64,000 nt of DNA, taken from NCBI RefSeq assembly GCF_965222285.1, contig NZ_OZ244942.1:1302001-1366000 (forward strand), written 5' to 3'. Source of the stretch: Tepidicaulis sp002389665 (lineage in GTDB: Bacteria; Pseudomonadota; Alphaproteobacteria; Parvibaculales; Parvibaculaceae). The position numbers and the translations under genes were made by a program. The notes beneath the pieces were generated by a model. That model ran no database searches. It saw only the letters and a program-made list of their open reading frames with translations, and was not told the origin of the DNA. Below, piece after piece: positions 62,157-64,000 of this stretch; position 1 is the stretch's first letter; every line of letters begins with the position of its first letter.

Positions 62157-64000
62157 ATGCTAAGAGTTTTCGCGGTTTTGAGTGCCACAGCGCTGGTGCT
62201 GCTTGTCGGCGGCGCCCTGGCGGGGGTCTATATGATCTGGCGGTTGTCGAACGACCTGCCCGATTACGATCATCTGGCCCGCTACGAGCCGCCTGTGATG
62301 ACCCGTGTGCATGCCGGTGACGGGGGCCTGATCGCCGAATATGCCCGCGAGCGCCGTCTTTATGTGCCGATCGAGGCCATTCCGCCCCACGTGATCAACG
62401 CGTTCCTGGCCGCCGAGGACAAGAATTTCTATCAGCATGACGGCATCGACGCCCAGGGCGTGATGCGTGCGGTGCTGACCAATATCGGCAATATCATCAA
62501 TGACCGCCGCCTGCAGGGCGCCTCGACCATCACGCAGCAGGTAGCGAAGAACTTTCTCCTCAGCTCCGATGTCACCGTCGAGCGCAAGCTGAAAGAAGCG
62601 CTGCTTGCCCTGCGGATCGAGGAAGCTTTCTCCAAGCAGCAGATCCTCGAGCTTTATCTCAATGAGATTTATCTCGGCCTCGGCTCTTACGGCGTGGCAG
62701 CTGCCGCCTTGAACTATTTTGGTAAGTCACTGGACCAACTCACTGTTGCAGAAGCAGCTTATCTGGCTGCGCTGCCCAAAGCGCCGAACAATTATCACCC
62801 CTTCCGCCAGCGCGAGCGCGCCATTGCCCGGCGCAACTGGGTGATCGGCCGGATGGAAGAAAACGGTTTCGTGACCTCCTTTGAGGCCTCCGAAGCGCGG
62901 GGCGAGGATCTGGTGGTGACGCCGCGGCCCTTCGGCGCGCAGCTTGTCGATGCGAATTTCTTCGTCGAGGAAGTGCGCCGTGAGCTTTACGACCGTTACG
63001 GCGAAGAGCGTCTTTATGAAGGCGGGCTTTCCGTGCGCACGACGCTCGATCCCGAGCTGCAGGCCGCGGCCCGCAAGGCGCTGCGCGAGGGGCTTGTCGC
63101 CTATGACCGCCGCCATGGCTGGCGCGGCCCGGTGGGCAAGCTGGAGCCGGGTGAAAACTGGCACAAAGCGCTTTCCGAGATCGAACTGGCGGGTGATATC
63201 GCCCCCTGGACCCTTGCCGCCGTTGTGGGGCTGAACGAGAAAAGCGTCAAGATCGGCCTGCGCCCGGAAAAACTGATTTCCGGCTCCTTCTCCGAAGACG
63301 TCGTGACCGGCACCATTCCGCTCAGCGAAATGAAATGGGCGCGCGAATATAAGAGCGAAAACGCGCTGGGACCTGAAGTAGGCAAGCCTGCCGATGTGCT
63401 TTCCGTGGGCGACATCGTCTTTGTCGAGCCGCTGGACGGCGAAGAAGGCAAATATGTGCTGCGCCAGGTCCCGAAGGTAAACGGCGCGGTGGTTGCGCTC
63501 GACCCGCATACGGGCCGTATCCTGGCGATGGAAGGCGGCTTCAGTTTCGAGCTTTCCGAGTTCAACCGCGCTGTGCAGGCCAAGCGCCAGCCGGGCTCCT
63601 CTTTCAAGCCCTTCGTCTATGCCGCGGCCCTCGATTCCGGCTTTACGCCCTCGAGCCTCATTCTCGATGCGCCTTTCGTGATGGATCAGGGGCCGGGCCT
63701 TGCGCTCTGGAAGCCGGAAAACTACGGCAACCGCTTCTATGGTCCCTCTACCTTGCGCCTTGGTATCGAAAAGTCCCGGAACGTCATGACCGTGCGCCTC
63801 GCGCAGAATATCGGCATGGACAAGGTGGTGGATTATGCCGAGCGCTTCGGCGTGACGGATAATATGCCGCCGGTGCTTTCCATGGCGCTCGGGGCGGGCG
63901 AAACCACGCTTCTCGATATGACCACGGCCTATGCGATGCTGGTCAATGGCGGCAAGCAGATTGAGCCCACATTGGTCGACCGTATTCAGGACCGCTGGGG
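62157..64000 (+). CDS. mrcA: penicillin-binding protein 1A (bifunctional), 3'-truncated by window
   Basis: Class A peptidoglycan synthase with transglycosylase and transpeptidase domains. About 614 residues are inside the window and the frame is open at 64000. It has an N-terminal membrane helix (about 5-28) and then the GT51 domain with the catalytic Glu in A-E-D-K-N-F-Y-Q-H-D-G and Q-G-A-S-T-I-T-Q-Q. An OB-like insert comes next (around 330-450). The transpeptidase has the serine motif S481-S-F-K484 and the second motif S-R-N. The third motif K-T-G should lie beyond the edge. The ATG follows a GGAAGGGGG ribosome site. Confidence 0.96.
   Translation, partial: MLRVFAVLSATALVLLVGGALAGVYMIWRLSNDLPDYDHLARYEPPVMTRVHAGDGGLIAEYARERRLYVPIEAIPPHVINAFLAAEDKNFYQHDGIDAQGVMRAVLTNIGNIINDRRLQGASTITQQVAKNFLLSSDVTVERKLKEALLALRIEEAFSKQQILELYLNEIYLGLGSYGVAAAALNYFGKSLDQLTVAEAAYLAALPKAPNNYHPFRQRERAIARRNWVIGRMEENGFVTSFEASEARGEDLVVTPRPFGAQLVDANFFVEEVRRELYDRYGEERLYEGGLSVRTTLDPELQAAARKALREGLVAYDRRHGWRGPVGKLEPGENWHKALSEIELAGDIAPWTLAAVVGLNEKSVKIGLRPEKLISGSFSEDVVTGTIPLSEMKWAREYKSENALGPEVGKPADVLSVGDIVFVEPLDGEEGKYVLRQVPKVNGAVVALDPHTGRILAMEGGFSFELSEFNRAVQAKRQPGSSFKPFVYAAALDSGFTPSSLILDAPFVMDQGPGLALWKPENYGNRFYGPSTLRLGIEKSRNVMTVRLAQNIGMDKVVDYAERFGVTDNMPPVLSMALGAGETTLLDMTTAYAMLVNGGKQIEPTLVDRIQDRW

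Overview
This is a visibly G+C-rich stretch of an alphaproteobacterial chromosome that carries almost only core genes. The class follows from several markers: an RNase E with a long acidic insert in its S1 domain and a tail ending R-K-R-G-W-W, a free-standing NDUFA12 homologue next to mlaD and a DUF2155 gene, HdaA, B12-dependent NrdJ as the only ribonucleotide reductase in view, and a BigR/SqrR-type persulfide switch. The gene order (purN-purM, DUF2066, CDP-alcohol transferase, AI-2E permease, hdaA, ppk, ppx, rnd, aspS) suggests Hyphomicrobiales or a relative such as Parvibaculum. The genus is inference only. I see no phage, insertion sequence, CRISPR array, tRNA or rRNA.

Layout. Positions 1-3.9 kb hold fabF (5' end outside the window), mltG, yicC and gmk on the plus strand. 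From 4.1 to 13.0 kb the minus strand carries a zinc alcohol dehydrogenase and the outer-membrane biogenesis block lptF-lptG-lptD-surA-pdxA-rsmA. From 13.2 to 16.5 kb the plus strand has pepA, holC, a membrane-anchored metallo-beta-lactamase-fold protein and a GIY-YIG protein. An ABC-F ATPase, ndk and purMN follow. Next comes a plus-strand series of DUF2066, a phosphatidyltransferase, an AI-2E permease, hdaA, ppk and ppx, then rnd (minus) and aspS (plus). At 32.4-35.7 kb one polypeptide joins biotin carboxylase, biotin carrier and carboxyltransferase, like the single-chain long-chain acyl-CoA carboxylases. An NhaP antiporter and a secreted YHS protein are divergent.

Positions 37.8-40.5 kb form a reactive-sulfur detoxification locus: a persulfide dioxygenase-like gene divergent from a BigR/SqrR repressor, a rhodanese and a TauE/SafE exporter. 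The shared 80-bp promoter region holds two TTAG-N6-CTAA inverted repeats. After a fasciclin protein and nrdJ come a one-domain response regulator, NDUFA12, mlaD and DUF2155. The minus-strand set aat-accC-accB-aroQ follows, then thiS-thiG on the opposite strand, dsbA and an M48 protease, a divergent gamma-glutamyltransferase-like lipoprotein, an aminotransferase, RNase E, an AMIN-domain amidase and mrcA, which runs off the window.

Most unexplained structure is intergenic. A dispersed palindromic element (GTCACCCCGG...CCGGGGTCCA and its reverse complement) occurs at five loci, always as inverted clusters. There is a candidate Pho box before ppk, an 11-bp phased repeat before aspS, a nested palindrome between nhaP and the YHS gene, and TTAACCAT (CtrA-like) sites before amiC and mrcA. 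The most unusual proteins are the GGT-like lipoprotein, whose catalytic threonine and substrate arginine both appear replaced, and the fused carboxylase. I found no clearly new multi-gene system.
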